A stretch of DNA of 64,000 nucleotides from Cyprinodon diabolis (lineage: Eukaryota; Chordata; Actinopteri; Cyprinodontiformes; Cyprinodontidae), in NCBI GenBank assembly GCA_030533445.1, contig CM060081.1:4165815-4229814 (forward strand), in the 5' to 3' direction. Positions 62,001 through 63,815 of this stretch are shown piece after piece. Below the pieces are notes generated by a model. The model did not search any database. It saw only the letters and a program-made list of their open reading frames with translations, and was not told where the DNA came from. The position numbers and the translations under genes were made by a program. The stretch's first letter is position 1; each line of letters begins with the position of its first letter.

Positions 62001-62698
62001 GACTCTTATTCTTCTTCTTCTCAAAGGACAACACAGAAGCATGGTGGGGTGCGAGGGAAATGGAGTTCTTTCTGTAAAATTGACAGACCATAGTAGCCAA
62101 ATTTACTCAGCCATGTCTTTGTCCAAATAGGTCGTCTCCTTTTCTTTTTAGGGCTTTCAGCACAAAATTGCACAGGTTGCCAAGGCAGCACGTTTCACTG
62201 TAGTGAGCTTCATATTCCTTTTCTAATTGTATGGTTTCCTGATAGACGAGTCAGAGTAGCGCCATCGCACTGCGGAGCTGAGTCTGACGTACAGTGTGAG
62301 CAGGTAGATCGCATCAGAGCGTCGGGCCGCACAGCGTGAGAACATACATCGTGAGCTGTGAACTTTAAACACTGCGGTTTCGTCATACAGCGTTAGTAAA
62401 ATATCCCACAGTGTATTCCCGTGTTTAAATATCCCCTGATTCATTGTGATTCCAAGCAAGCTGGCAGCTTTGTGCTCAGAGGGAAAATTTTACTTTTGGT
62501 TTATTCAGCTGGTTTTTCAAAATCTGTGCTTTAAGCTCCTTGGTTTATAATTGAGGTTTACTGAAATATATTTAAGTATAAAAATTTGATGTGGTTTTTA
62601 ATCCCTAAGTGTTGAGCTATACCTGTCTGCAGGACCGCCCGGTCTGACATAGGTGACCACCAAGGGGCGTGACTTGTGCCAGTCTTCATGTGTACCAC
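2022..62698 (-). CDS. grip2: Glutamate receptor-interacting protein 2 (GRIP2), 3' 20 coding exons
   Basis: Spliced minus-strand gene, partial at its 5' end. Joining the 20 exons listed separately gives one open frame of 2951 nt with every junction in phase, ending in TAA at 2022-2024. Domain order seen: PDZ2 (second part), PDZ3, linker, PDZ4, PDZ5, PDZ6, long linker, PDZ7. This is the architecture of the seven-PDZ GRIP/ABP family, cytoplasmic scaffolds for AMPA-receptor GluA2/3 tails, Eph/ephrin-B and other C-terminal ligands. GRIP2 is favoured over GRIP1 by diagnostic stretches such as [38 protein letters not shown] and [11 protein letters not shown]. The PDZ exons mostly split each domain in the middle at the R|T/C/E-G boundary, as is usual for GRIP genes. 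PDZ1, the N-terminus and the promoter are outside the window. Teleosts usually have grip2a and grip2b and I cannot tell which this is. Introns are loaded with transposons but all splice sites look intact. Confidence 0.95.
2640..3864 (+). mobile_element. DNA transposon with 16-bp TIRs, probable ISL2EU/Harbinger-like relic
   Basis: Terminal repeats AAGGCTAAGTTCACAC (2640-2655) and its exact complement (3849-3864) bracket 1.2 kb. The interior shares about 450 bp with copy 1 at 370-906 and contains a short acidic frame (3242-3640). No clear target duplication was found, so the superfamily is a guess. Confidence 0.65.
3242..3640 (+). pseudogene. Short acidic ORF inside the 2640-3864 element
   Basis: About 132 codons: an acidic Glu/Asp-rich region, then [15 protein letters not shown]. 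The V-x-PY-x-FEP pattern resembles proteins carried by some fish DNA transposons (P2X7-tail-like). It is too short to be a complete transposase and overlaps grip2 intron sequence on the opposite strand. Probably a remnant exon. Confidence 0.35.
4007..4153 (-). CDS. grip2: grip2 exon w19 (PDZ7, first half)
   Basis: 147 bp, exactly 49 codons, phase 0/0, acceptor cttgagcag, donor gtatgg. It encodes [27 protein letters not shown] and [13 protein letters not shown]7 of GRIP is an atypical PDZ that binds GRASP-1 in mammals (family knowledge). Confidence 0.96.
4857..5140. mobile_element. 284-bp imperfect palindrome with (TA)n apex
   Basis: Left arm 4857-4978 and right arm 5021-5140 are inverted copies; the main difference is a short indel beside the TTTCTAGGCGG/CCGCCTAGAA segment. 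The centre is about 42 bp of TA repeat. It lies in the short intron between exons w18 and w19. Fits a foldback or Tc1/mariner-type MITE in TA-rich DNA. Confidence 0.85.
5251..5459 (-). CDS. grip2: grip2 exon w18 (linker, histidine-rich end)
   Basis: 209 bp, acceptor gttattcag, donor gttagc at 5245-5250. It continues the histidine-rich tract ([20 protein letters not shown]), then a basic stretch, and ends [11 protein letters not shown], the conserved lead into PDZ7. Only 72 bp of intron separates it from exon w17. Confidence 0.92.
5532..5745 (-). CDS. grip2: grip2 exon w17 (linker, histidine-rich start)
   Basis: 214 bp, acceptor ttgtacag, donor gtcgga. It opens with [15 protein letters not shown], a family motif, then [17 protein letters not shown] and a histidine-rich run with [15 protein letters not shown]. 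The split codon G|AC joins exon w18 as Asp. The His-rich part is not something I recognise from mammalian GRIP linkers. Confidence 0.9.
5981..6095 (-). CDS. grip2: grip2 exon w16 (PDZ6-PDZ7 linker)
   Basis: 115 bp, acceptor cttgaacag, donor gttcgt at 5975-5980. It encodes [16 protein letters not shown] then [18 protein letters not shown] and REIE. The FW-QALEDLE-CGQS motif is highly conserved in GRIP1/2 and fixes the frame. Confidence 0.94.
6151..6258 (+). mobile_element. tRNA-derived SINE, 5' part
   Basis: tRNA-like head with box A-like TAGTGGTTAGG and box B-like GGTTGTGAGTTTGAAATCC, then CACTCTGGGTCTCTGAGCAA. It is cut by the L2 3' end that starts at about 6259. The complement of the whole family is at 7515-7720. 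Confidence 0.75.
6259..7136 (-). mobile_element. L2-type LINE, 3' part with reverse transcriptase remnant
   Basis: 3' end at the left (plus-strand TTCAGTTTATTTCTATAACG), matching at least seven other partial copies in the window. Minus-strand frames read [15 protein letters not shown] and [21 protein letters not shown] motifs of L2/CR1-like LINEs, then jump by internal deletion to the C-terminal [13 protein letters not shown] region. Dead copy. Confidence 0.85.
7141..7516 (+). mobile_element. Dispersed fish repeat with tRNA-like head and GGAT tail
   Basis: Starts GGTGCGGCGGGTAGCACTG, contains GGTTCCGGGTTATATTCCC (box B-like), GGAGTTTGCATGTTCTCCC and CCTATCCAGGGTGGACCC, and ends AAAATGGATGGATGA. 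This order is that of a very common fish short repeat. Confidence 0.7.
7515..7720 (-). mobile_element. tRNA-derived SINE, nearly full length
   Basis: On the minus strand it reads GGGCATAGAGCTTGGAATCC, then the box B-like GGTTCTCAGTTCGAGGC, and a 3' body ending GTTAAATGCAGAGAGTTAAT. Opposite orientation to the copy at 6151. Confidence 0.78.
7721..8489. other. Intron sequence without recognisable features
   Basis: Part of the large intron between exons w15 and w16. I find no coding exon, RNA gene or repeat here that I can name. Confidence 0.4.
8490..8642 (+). mobile_element. L2-type LINE fragment
   Basis: Shares AGAGATCTGATTGTTCCTTATG-type sequence, TCTGCAGGTTTACTAGTGG and TTCCTAGAACTTCTAAAAGTA with the longer L2 copy at 30350-30445. 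Confidence 0.65.
8691..9905 (+). mobile_element. DNA transposon with TIR GTTCGAATTCATGGG (family B)
   Basis: GTTCGAATTCATGGG at the left is exactly mirrored by CCCATGAATTCGAAC at the right. The right subterminal segment (CTCCTTATTTTCATGGA, AGGATCCAGTCCAG) recurs at 41515-41575. A LINE-like 3' end near 9295-9480 (CTCTTTATTGTCCCACCATG) appears nested in it. Confidence 0.6.
9920..10969. other. Intron sequence without recognisable features
   Basis: A plus-strand open frame at 10741-11022 has no domain signature and runs into the transposon that begins at 10974, so I do not call it a gene. Confidence 0.4.
10974..11749 (+). mobile_element. TTAA-target MITE, copy 1 (piggyBac/Kolobok-like)
   Basis: Termini AGGAAAAGTCTGGTCA and the near-exact complement TGACCAGACTTTCCCT are flanked on both sides by TTAA (10970-10973, 11750-11753). 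It is collinear with 32307-33044. Internal inverted segments (CACGGTGCGGTA / TACCGCACCGTG) also exist. No coding capacity. Confidence 0.85.
11950..12045 (-). mobile_element. LINE 3' end fragment
   Basis: AGACTTAGACAGATTTATTT and AAATTTCGTCTAGA resemble the 3' terminus of the LINE at 44140 (AGACTTAGACTTCTTTATTT ... ACGAAATTGCG). Confidence 0.45.
12197..12252 (+). mobile_element. Tiny reverse-transcriptase fragment
   Basis: Translates as [17 protein letters not shown], close to the MRIS-SKSEAMVL stretch of a common fish non-LTR reverse transcriptase. Only about 55 bp remains. Confidence 0.4.
12258..12378 (+). mobile_element. TTAA-target MITE, right-end fragment
   Basis: Right terminus CTGACCAGACTTCTCCTTTTA and adjacent GTTTTAGGTATAAATAATGA match the ends of copies at 10974 and 32307. 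Confidence 0.6.
12721..12877 (-). CDS. grip2: grip2 exon w15 (PDZ6-PDZ7 linker)
   Basis: 157 bp, acceptor cccccacag, donor gtatat at 12715-12720. It encodes [20 protein letters not shown], a proline-rich patch and [20 protein letters not shown]. The HEWR and DEWD positions align with EWR and DWD of GRIP relatives. Confidence 0.9.
12989..13649 (+). mobile_element. Harbinger-type MITE, copy 1
   Basis: Termini AGCCAGGCTTACACTGTACG and TACAGTGTACGCCCGGCT are inverted copies, flanked by direct TTA (12986-12988 and 13650-13652), the 3-bp target typical of PIF/Harbinger. It shares interior with copies at 40340-40700 and 61798-62420. It lies in the intron between exons w14 and w15, ending 18 bp from the exon w14 donor. 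Confidence 0.85.
13677..13871 (-). CDS. grip2: grip2 exon w14 (PDZ6-PDZ7 linker)
   Basis: 195 bp, acceptor cttacag, donor gtaagg at 13671-13676. It encodes an acidic stretch ([17 protein letters not shown]) then [20 protein letters not shown] and GYGSQG. PSVDSA-ESW is the conserved mid-linker GRIP motif. A Harbinger-type MITE begins 18 bp beyond the donor. Confidence 0.94.
14265..18765 (+). repeat. 22-bp minisatellite, about 200 units
   Basis: Direct tandem repeat whose unit starts GGTCGGGTATTA and ends GATGTGCA. Common variants sit at two sites: A or T just before GATGT, and G or A in GTGCA/GTACA. Because 22 is not a multiple of 3, any frame open through three units repeats every 22 residues, which explains long spurious frames of pattern [19 protein letters not shown]. 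Units decay at both edges (14202-14300 and 18700-18890). It is fully intronic. Confidence 0.97.
18766..19526. other. Decayed array edge and intron sequence
   Basis: Up to about 18890 degenerate 22-bp units are visible. Then comes GGCTGCAGTGTGAAGG-type sequence reminiscent of the family at 370-906, and unremarkable intron up to exon w13. Confidence 0.45.
19533..19672 (-). CDS. grip2: grip2 exon w13 (PDZ6, second half)
   Basis: 140 bp, acceptor tgtccag, donor gtgagt at 19527-19532. It encodes [20 protein letters not shown] and [19 protein letters not shown], ending KKQLD, the end of PDZ6. The following intron carries the 4.5-kb minisatellite. Confidence 0.96.
20575..20810. mobile_element. Decayed MITE related to the element at 31073-31362
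   Basis: Shares TGCCAATTGAATTA, a run like CTTGAAATAAGATCAATTG and ATGAGATAATGGAG with the CACTGGAAAAA element. Termini not recovered. Confidence 0.35.
21019..21032. promoter_or_regulatory. X-box-like RFX motif
   Basis: GTTGCTATGGCAAC fits the palindromic RFX/X-box consensus GTHNYYATRRNAAC at every position. It lies in a repeat-poor part (20830-21110) of the intron between exons w12 and w13. Function is unproven. Confidence 0.35.
21445..22260 (-). mobile_element. Dispersed repeat family A, copy 2 (rearranged)
   Basis: Contains GTGTTGCCAATTTAGCAC at 21460 and again the related GGTTACCAACTTAGCGC at 21988, on either side of the TTGATACAACTATTCC / TTTGCTGCACATGTTCAG segment shared with 1-345 and 36810-37240. 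Confidence 0.6.
22819..22963 (-). CDS. grip2: grip2 exon w12 (PDZ6, first half)
   Basis: 145 bp, acceptor gtttgcag, donor gtacta. It encodes [34 protein letters not shown] and [12 protein letters not shown]. The PDZ6 loop is [17 protein letters not shown] is GRIP2-like. Confidence 0.96.
22964..24242. other. Intron between exons w11 and w12, no gene recognised
   Basis: A short CA-rich stretch near 23098-23122; otherwise no exon or repeat I can support. Short frames on either strand lack domain features. Confidence 0.4.
24243..24830 (-). mobile_element. L2-type LINE 3' part
   Basis: Plus strand starts TTCAATTCAGTTTATTTCTA, then TAGCGCCAATTCACAATAC, GGCACTTTACAGTTC and GGCTCAGTGCCAGCGGCCAT, the same order as the other L2 tails in this window, oriented minus. 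Confidence 0.85.
25191..25336 (-). CDS. grip2: grip2 exon w11 (PDZ5, second half)
   Basis: 146 bp, acceptor ttcttcag, donor gtaatt at 25185-25190. It encodes [20 protein letters not shown], then [20 protein letters not shown]. It closes PDZ5. The [11 protein letters not shown] junction with exon w12 is nearly invariant in GRIP1/2. Confidence 0.95.
25457..25520 (-). CDS. grip2: grip2 exon w10 (PDZ5, middle, 64-bp small exon)
   Basis: 64 bp, phase 2/2. It encodes [19 protein letters not shown]. Too short to appear as a long frame, but both junctions fit exactly: G|CC at the 5' side and AG|A at the 3' side, donor gtaaat. Confidence 0.93.
26090..26235. repeat. (CA)n/(TA)n microsatellite
   Basis: About 145 bp of alternating CA and TA steps. 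A similar TA/CA tract resumes at 27400-27450 on the far side of the Tc1-like element, suggesting the transposon landed inside the microsatellite. Confidence 0.85.
26236..27397 (+). mobile_element. Tc1/mariner element, decayed and probably mosaic
   Basis: Starts CACTGAAATGTCC after TA and ends AGCAGTG before TA. The right half encodes the catalytic and C-terminal part of a Tc1 transposase. The left ~275 bp (TACACTCTATACATTGCTAA, GTATAGAGGCCCATTTCC) looks like the non-coding 5' region of a different fish Tc1 lineage, and the outer ends share only CACTG. Confidence 0.8.
26578..27162 (+). pseudogene. Tc1-like transposase fragment
   Basis: Begins in the first catalytic region ([10 protein letters not shown]) and continues through [28 protein letters not shown] and [15 protein letters not shown] to a C-terminal [16 protein letters not shown]. 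The N-terminal DNA-binding half is absent. A TAG at 26638-26640 interrupts the frame where relatives have Trp, and the third catalytic residue is Lys instead of Glu (NPIK for NPIE). Non-functional. Confidence 0.88.
27450..28476. other. AT-rich intron sequence, nothing recognised
   Basis: Lies between two Tc1 elements within the 6.6-kb intron separating exons w9 and w10. No exon or named repeat found. Confidence 0.4.
28479..30090 (-). mobile_element. Complete Tc1-like transposon, 1612 bp, identical 202-bp arms
   Basis: Both ends begin CAGGTGCTGGTCATAAAATT and are flanked by TA (28477-28478, 30091-30092). The left arm 28479-28680 and the complement of the right arm 29889-30090 are identical by eye over 202 bp. 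Between them is an uninterrupted transposase. The long inverted-repeat architecture resembles IR/DR-type Tc1 elements of fish. Confidence 0.95.
28767..29771 (-). CDS. Tc1/mariner-family transposase, intact
   Basis: 334 codons from [12 protein letters not shown]. An in-frame upstream ATG at 29805-29807 would add 12 residues, but MGK is the usual Tc1 start. N-terminal paired-type helix-turn-helix region ([20 protein letters not shown]), then a GRKK basic stretch and second HTH, then the catalytic domain with all three acidic positions: D in [10 protein letters not shown] in [11 protein letters not shown] and E in [12 protein letters not shown]. It catalyses cut-and-paste transposition at TA targets. 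Length is normal for the family and there is no stop or frameshift. It may still be silent or carry missense damage I cannot judge. Confidence 0.95.
   Translation of the reverse strand: MGKTADLTVVQKTTIDTLHKEGKTQKVIAKEAGCSQSSVSKHINREAKGRKRCGRKKCTSKRDNRTLERIVKQNPFKNVGEIHKEWTAAGVSASRTTTHRRMKDMGFCCRIPCVKPLLNHRQRQKRLAWAKEKQDWTAGEWSKVMFSDESKFCISFGNQGPRVWRKRREALHPRCLKSSVKFPQSVMVWGAMSSAGVGPLCFLRSRVNAATYQEVLEHFMLPAADQLFGDADFIFQQDLAPAHSAKATSTWLKDHGIPVLNWPANSPDLNPIENLWGIVKKKMQYTRPNNSEELKATIRATWAIITPEQCHRLIDSMPRRIAAVIQAKGGPTKY
30093..30260 (+). mobile_element. Terminal fragment of another Tc1-like element
   Basis: Starts CAGTGGGGCCAAAACGTATT immediately after the TA at the right edge of the complete Tc1, then ATAGGTACACTTCAACTATG and AAATCCAGGAAATCACATT, which I recognise as a common fish Tc1 terminus. 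No transposase remains. Confidence 0.6.
30335..31072 (+). mobile_element. L2-type LINE, left segment
   Basis: AGAACTGATTGTTTCTTATG, TTTCTAAAAGTAGAATTGGA and CAGACACCCTGTCTACTTTT read as the L2 3' region. It continues at 31363 after an inserted MITE. Confidence 0.85.
31073..31362. mobile_element. MITE with CACTGGAAAAA termini, nested in L2
   Basis: The left CACTGGAAAAAGATCTAGA and the right TCTAGATTTCGATTTTTCCAGTG segment are inverted relatives. It splits the L2 phrase GGTTCTG/CTGGAGG exactly, with a TG repeated on the right. Confidence 0.75.
31363..31590 (+). mobile_element. L2-type LINE, right segment and 3' end
   Basis: CTGGAGGTTTCTTCAAGGG, TTTTTCCTCTCCACTGTCGC and AAGTGCCTTGAGATGACATG run to the terminal TATAAACAAACTGAATTGAA. 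Continuation of 30335-31072. Confidence 0.85.
32107..32187 (-). CDS. grip2: grip2 exon w9 (PDZ5, start)
   Basis: 81 bp. Acceptor tctgtttctgttccag and donor gtagga. It encodes [20 protein letters not shown] followed by GLTIS, the PDZ5 binding loop. An upstream alternative acceptor (ttgtctcag) was rejected because it would insert residues absent from the family. Confidence 0.94.
32307..33044 (+). mobile_element. TTAA-target MITE, copy 2
   Basis: Flanked by TTAA at 32303-32306 and 33045-33048. Collinear with 10974-11749 through CATATTCAGAATTCAAACTT, ACTGCCACCTACTGGTT, TGCCATGCACGTGGGCATTG and AGCGGGGAGAATGGCGCTAG. It lies 120 bp upstream of exon w9. Confidence 0.85.
33146..33947. mobile_element. 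DNA transposon with ACCGTAAAT... TIRs
   Basis: The left ACCGTAAATCCTCTAATAT and the right ATATTAGAGAATTTACGGT are inverted repeats with one mismatch, flanked by ACAT on both sides (candidate 4-bp duplication). GC-rich subterminal phrases (GGCCGGGGC, GCCCCGGCC) are also mirrored. A poly-A run of about 22 lies inside at 33419-33440. Superfamily not assigned. Confidence 0.75.
34725..34855 (-). mobile_element. L2/CR1-like LINE fragment
   Basis: GGAGCCAGTGGGAGGAATTTAG, GGGCTGATGTGTTCTAACTT and GAGGATGCAGGCAGCAGGAT match the usual C-terminal reverse transcriptase region of such LINEs on the minus strand. Confidence 0.5.
35761..35906 (-). CDS. grip2: grip2 exon w8 (PDZ4, second half)
   Basis: 146 bp, acceptor gttgtag, donor gtttgt at 35755-35760. 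It encodes [20 protein letters not shown], then [13 protein letters not shown] and [10 protein letters not shown]. It completes PDZ4 and joins exon w9 through the FDVAES sequence typical of the family. Confidence 0.95.
36005..36062 (-). mobile_element. L2 3' end scrap
   Basis: ATTCAGTTTATTAATATAGC, then ACCAATTCACAACACCTCAT: the L2 terminus only, about 100 bp downstream of the exon w8 acceptor side. Confidence 0.6.
36395..37245 (+). mobile_element. Dispersed repeat family A, copy 3
   Basis: Contains GGTTACCAATCTACTTGCTC, AGCACTAAGTTGGCAACAC, TGTCTGTTTGGACCTTTCTG and GGAATAGTTGTATTAACCAT, parallel to copy 2 in reverse. GGGGCCCTAGGCAAAG near 36413 corresponds to the CCTAGGGCC end of the other copies. 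Confidence 0.6.
37246..38155. other. Intron sequence, no gene recognised
   Basis: Within the intron between exons w7 and w8. Relatively repeat-poor; nothing coding was found. Confidence 0.4.
38161..38730 (+). mobile_element. Penelope-like element fragment
   Basis: A short frame at 38256-38420 reads [27 protein letters not shown] and [10 protein letters not shown], similar to the region downstream of GIY-YIG endonuclease in fish Penelope-like elements. A 65-bp inverted pair (GGGTTGCAATGATAGC at 38182 and its mirror at 38377-38392) brackets it. The 3' part holds a hammerhead-like motif. Confidence 0.5.
38650..38690 (+). ncRNA. Hammerhead-ribozyme-like relic
   Basis: A stem GCTTC / GAAGC closes an 8-nt loop at 38654-38671 and is followed at once by GAAAC (38672-38676) and GTCTTCAA. 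This matches the stem II-GAAA part of hammerheads carried by Penelope-like elements. The expected CTGATGA strand is degenerate (TTGAATTGA), so self-cleavage is unlikely. Confidence 0.3.
39484..39670 (-). CDS. grip2: grip2 exon w7 (PDZ4, first half)
   Basis: 187 bp, acceptor tgtgcttag, donor gtgagg. It encodes [38 protein letters not shown] and [10 protein letters not shown]. The PDZ4 binding loop is GFGVQL. Only 76 bp of intron separates it from exon w6. Confidence 0.96.
39747..39896 (-). CDS. grip2: grip2 exon w6 (PDZ3-PDZ4 linker)
   Basis: 150 bp. Acceptor at tgcag|ct gives [10 protein letters not shown], parallel to the ALVSSSFS of GRIP relatives. An alternative acceptor 14 nt further in (gccag) would break phase. 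Ser/Thr-rich, then [14 protein letters not shown] and the basic cluster [12 protein letters not shown]. Donor gtgggt at 39741-39746. Confidence 0.9.
40340..40700 (-). mobile_element. Harbinger-type MITE, copy 2 (internally deleted)
   Basis: Termini AACCGGGCATGCACTGTGCG and GTGCAGTGTATGCCCGGCT, flanked by TTA (40337-40339, 40701-40703). In reverse orientation it matches the 12989 copy (AAACATGTTTGATTTTCTCC, GAGAGGCTGATTGCCCC). It ends 11 bp from the exon w5 donor. Confidence 0.85.
40721..40876 (-). CDS. grip2: grip2 exon w5 (PDZ3-PDZ4 linker)
   Basis: 156 bp. Acceptor tattttccag; donor gtaaga at 40715-40720, chosen over the overlapping gtgtaa because only gtaaga gives the correct 1-nt phase. 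It encodes [19 protein letters not shown] and a Ser/Thr/Asn-rich low-complexity stretch ending SLDYCK. WDPC matches the GRIP2 linker. A Harbinger-type MITE ends 11 bp past the donor. Confidence 0.9.
41430..41620 (-). mobile_element. Penelope-like 3' scrap joined to family B end
   Basis: On the minus strand GAAGCGAAACATCTTCAA and CCAAGTCCAGTGGATTGTTT repeat the motif seen at 38667-38710. Directly beside it (41515-41575) lies the family B segment CTCCTTATTTTCACGGA. Confidence 0.45.
41621..44139. other. Intron DNA, one poly-C tract and a repeat-poor island
   Basis: A run of about 12 C at 43899-43910. Sequence around 43740-44050 looks like an old transposon (ending ATATACCGTGCATCCCTA). 42780-43010 is repeat-poor with homeodomain-like TTAAT sites. 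No exon was found. Confidence 0.35.
44140..46248 (-). mobile_element. Rex1/CR1-clade LINE, 5'-truncated
   Basis: Minus-strand element. Its 3' end is near 44140-44165 (AAGTCTAAGTCTAAG on the minus strand) and its 5' truncation lies near 46248. It carries about 595 codons of reverse transcriptase in one frame. Contiguous, little decayed, no internal insertion. Confidence 0.88.
44464..46248 (-). pseudogene. Non-LTR reverse transcriptase, one premature stop
   Basis: A single frame covers both halves. N-terminal linker region, then [40 protein letters not shown] and PFQFAYR, then TGA at 45496-45498 (probably CGA to TGA), then [14 protein letters not shown] (motif A Asp), [25 protein letters not shown] (catalytic DD) and a full C-terminal region. 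The N-terminal endonuclease is missing by 5' truncation. Confidence 0.92.
46249..49290. other. Intron DNA between LINE and exon w4
   Basis: 48050-48210 is rich in GACTTGACT/ACTCGAGTCA-type words, probably an old MITE. 47390-47530 is repeat-poor and could hold conserved non-coding sequence. No gene was recognised. Confidence 0.35.
49297..49466 (-). CDS. grip2: grip2 exon w4 (PDZ3, second half)
   Basis: 170 bp, acceptor gaactag and donor gtgggt at 49291-49296. It encodes [17 protein letters not shown], then [13 protein letters not shown] and [14 protein letters not shown]. It closes PDZ3 and enters the PDZ3-PDZ4 linker. Confidence 0.95.
49820..50115 (+). mobile_element. L2-type LINE 3' end
   Basis: GATTATCCTGAGCTATCTCT, GACTGCTGGAGGACATAGGG and GAATTGTAAAGTGCCTTAAG run to ATAAACTGAATTGAAAAACT. 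Internally deleted copy. Confidence 0.8.
50925..51480 (+). mobile_element. L2-like LINE reverse transcriptase fragment
   Basis: The plus strand translates to [19 protein letters not shown] (RT domain 4), then [10 protein letters not shown] where functional copies have a Y-x-DDTQLY-type motif; the catalytic Asp pair is degraded. Later parts match the RT C-terminus ([19 protein letters not shown]). Dead copy. Confidence 0.8.
52657..52804 (-). CDS. grip2: grip2 exon w3 (PDZ3, first half)
   Basis: 148 bp, acceptor cctttcag and donor gtacgc. It encodes DTVANASGP followed by [19 protein letters not shown], the PDZ3 carboxylate-binding loop being TLGIAL, and ends VKPGSVVDR. The DTVANASGP lead-in is a GRIP2 hallmark. 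Confidence 0.95.
52937..53082 (-). CDS. grip2: grip2 exon w2 (PDZ2, second half)
   Basis: 146 bp between acceptor gtgctcag and donor gtgagc (52931-52936). It encodes [19 protein letters not shown] and ends in the [10 protein letters not shown] stretch that closes PDZ2. FQIEYDV is GRIP2-like. Only 132 bp separates it from exon w3. Confidence 0.95.
53232..54291. mobile_element. Outer hAT-type element (CAGGCTCGGACTGG ends)
   Basis: CAGGCTCGGACTGG at 53232 mirrors CCAGTCCGAGCCTG ending at 54291 (15 bp including one extra base). Flanks CTTATAAA and CTTATAAT agree at 7 of 8 positions, as an aged 8-bp hAT target duplication. A second hAT is nested inside. Confidence 0.8.
53601..54224. mobile_element. 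Inner hAT MITE with perfect 8-bp target duplication
   Basis: Ends CAGAGATGG...CCATCTCTG, flanked by ATGACAAG at 53593-53600 and 54225-54232. The subterminal regions are rich in TACTT/AAGTA words. 624 bp, non-coding; a plus-strand frame at 53606-53977 is incidental. Confidence 0.92.
54300..55630. other. Intron DNA, nothing recognised
   Basis: Part of the 9.5-kb intron between exons w1 and w2. No exon, RNA or nameable repeat. Confidence 0.4.
55636..56055 (-). mobile_element. Solo LTR, 420 bp
   Basis: Begins TGTCAACAAGG and ends CCATGACA (TG...CA), with CAAAC directly repeated at 55631-55635 and 56056-56060. On the minus strand a TATA-like CCTTATATACACC precedes an ATTAAA signal, giving minus orientation. 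No internal genes, as expected after LTR-LTR recombination. The 907-1208 fragment is of the same family. Confidence 0.88.
56062..56275 (-). mobile_element. Dispersed repeat family A, fragment
   Basis: GCATTGCCAACTTAGCTGTT and CTAGCAACTTTTTTCTGTAC parallel 21988-22075. Confidence 0.5.
56308..56700 (-). mobile_element. L2-type LINE 3' part
   Basis: ACTTCAATTCATTTCTATAG, CACTAAGCATGCTTGTAGC and CAGGCTCAGTGTGAGCGGCC, same order as the copy at 24243 but shorter. Confidence 0.82.
57315..58140. mobile_element. Probable non-autonomous transposon (family C)
   Basis: TTTCTCAAT at the left and ATTGAGAAA at the right (58129-58137) are mirrored. ACTTGTGCGTTCTCATG near 57331 recurs in complement at 8655-8680. 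The interior has GCTAACGTTAGC. Unclassified. Confidence 0.45.
58205..59985. other. Intron DNA, nothing recognised
   Basis: No exon or nameable repeat. Short frames lack domain features. Confidence 0.4.
59998..61010 (+). mobile_element. Possible LTR-like or retroelement-derived block
   Basis: TGTTAGGAATCCAG at the left and a terminal-looking CAATAAACCTGTTAAACC, TGGTCTCTCTGTTGTC at the right resemble an LTR with its polyadenylation signal. No target duplication found. It is interrupted by a T-rich tract at 60690-60920. Confidence 0.3.
60690..60920 (+). repeat. Degenerate tandem repeat, about 20-bp unit
   Basis: Repeated AAAATGTAAATTTGTTT-like words with variable T runs over 230 bp. The unit is poorly kept, so copy number is uncertain. 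Confidence 0.55.
61195..61525 (+). mobile_element. L2-type LINE 3' end
   Basis: CAGGATTGTTCAGCTGTGCT, GTTTTTCCTCTCCACTGTCA and GTGCCTTGAGATGACTTGTG run to TATAAATAAACTGAATTGAA. Confidence 0.82.
61798..62420 (+). mobile_element. Harbinger-type MITE, copy 3 (left end lost)
   Basis: Follows copy 1 through GGGGTGATCAGACTCTCACG, CACAGAAGCATGGTGGGG, TAGGGCTTTCAGCACAAAA and GAGCAGGTAGATCGCATCAG. The right end CACAGTGTATTCCCGTGT is followed by TTA. It ends about 200 bp from the exon w1 donor. Confidence 0.75.
62623..62698 (-). CDS. grip2: grip2 exon w1 (PDZ2, middle)
   Basis: 76 bp, phase 2/2. Acceptor ttcatttacag at its 5' side and donor gtatag at 62617-62622. It encodes [19 protein letters not shown], the beta3-alphaA part of PDZ2. 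The next exon supplies the last base of the R codon. This is the most 5' exon in the window; the GLGF-containing start of PDZ2 must lie beyond 64000. Confidence 0.93.
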
Positions 62699-63334
62699 CT
62701 GTAAATGAAGCAGGACAAAAGTACTTAAACAAAATCAAAGACTCAAATTAGTAAAAACTATGTATGGAACAAATTGTTTTTACCCTATTTCATAAAATAC
62801 ACACAAAATAACTCTGACAAAAATAATAAAGAATAAATAAATATAATAATAAAAAAAGAGTCTATGAAAATAATTATTTTTAAAGTATTAGCTCATGAAA
62901 CAGTCCTGGACTGAACTGATGATTGCCCTAGAAAAAACTGAAAATAATGTAAAGGTAGTCACTCTGCTGTTTTGTGACATGGTGTATACCACACTCAACA
63001 TGGAGCATGTGAAGTAAAGGAAAAACATTTTTTTCTAAACCCAAAAAACAAAGATATTTATTTATTTATTTAAACTGTGCTAGATTCTAAGTGATCCATC
63101 AGCTGCACCACTTTTTCAAAGATTCTCCAGATGATTGGGACTATAAGTATAGTTTGGTTTTGGAAATAATCTCAGCCCAAACACAGAAACCATGAAAATG
63201 TCTTTAAAATGTGTTACCAGAATGATGCAATAATTTTAAAGGAGATCTTAAATTTTGAATTATGATAAAGACAAGAGTTATTCAGGCCACTTGGATCATC
63301 TAATTTTTTATGTCACGGTTCATTTTTTTTCGTA

Positions 63335-63815
63335 TCAGCTCTGATGCTTTCATTAACACCTTTGTTTATAGATGTTGGAGATCAGCCTGTTTTTCAGTGT
63401 AGTCCTGTTTCTCTGACTGTGACAGGCTGGATGTGCTCTCTTTATCCTTTGACATGGGAGCTGGCTCGGAGCTCATCTGCCTGGCTGTGTGTTTCCTGGA
63501 CGGGGCCGCCTTTTACAGCTGCTTTTTGTGTCTCTGCTTCTGTCTCCTTGAACCCCAGTCAGCTTCAGCAGATGGCCGCTCACACTGAGCCTGGTTCTGC
63601 TGGAGGTTCCTTCCCATTTAAAGGGAGTTTTTCCTCTCCACTGTCGCTACATGCATACTTATTGTGAGGGATTGCCTTCGTGTCAATGTCGCGATGCAAT
63701 CAACTGGTTTTCCTTAGAACATTTTGAATAAATTTGACAGGATGATCTGGTGAACTGTAAAGTGCCTTGAGATGACGTTTGTTGTGAATTATATAAATAA
63801 ACCGAATTGATTGAA
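63335..63815 (+). mobile_element. L2-type LINE 3' part
   Basis: TTTATAGATGTTGGAGATCA, GTGTTTCCTGGACGGGGCCG, GAACCCCAGTCAGCTTCAGC and GCCTTGAGATGACGTTTGTT run to ATAAATAAACCGAATTGATT. Confidence 0.85.

Noticed and set aside
2022..62698. Assignment to grip1
   Set aside because: Architecture fits either, but many residues ([51 protein letters not shown]) match GRIP2 rather than GRIP1 as I remember them. An alignment would settle it.
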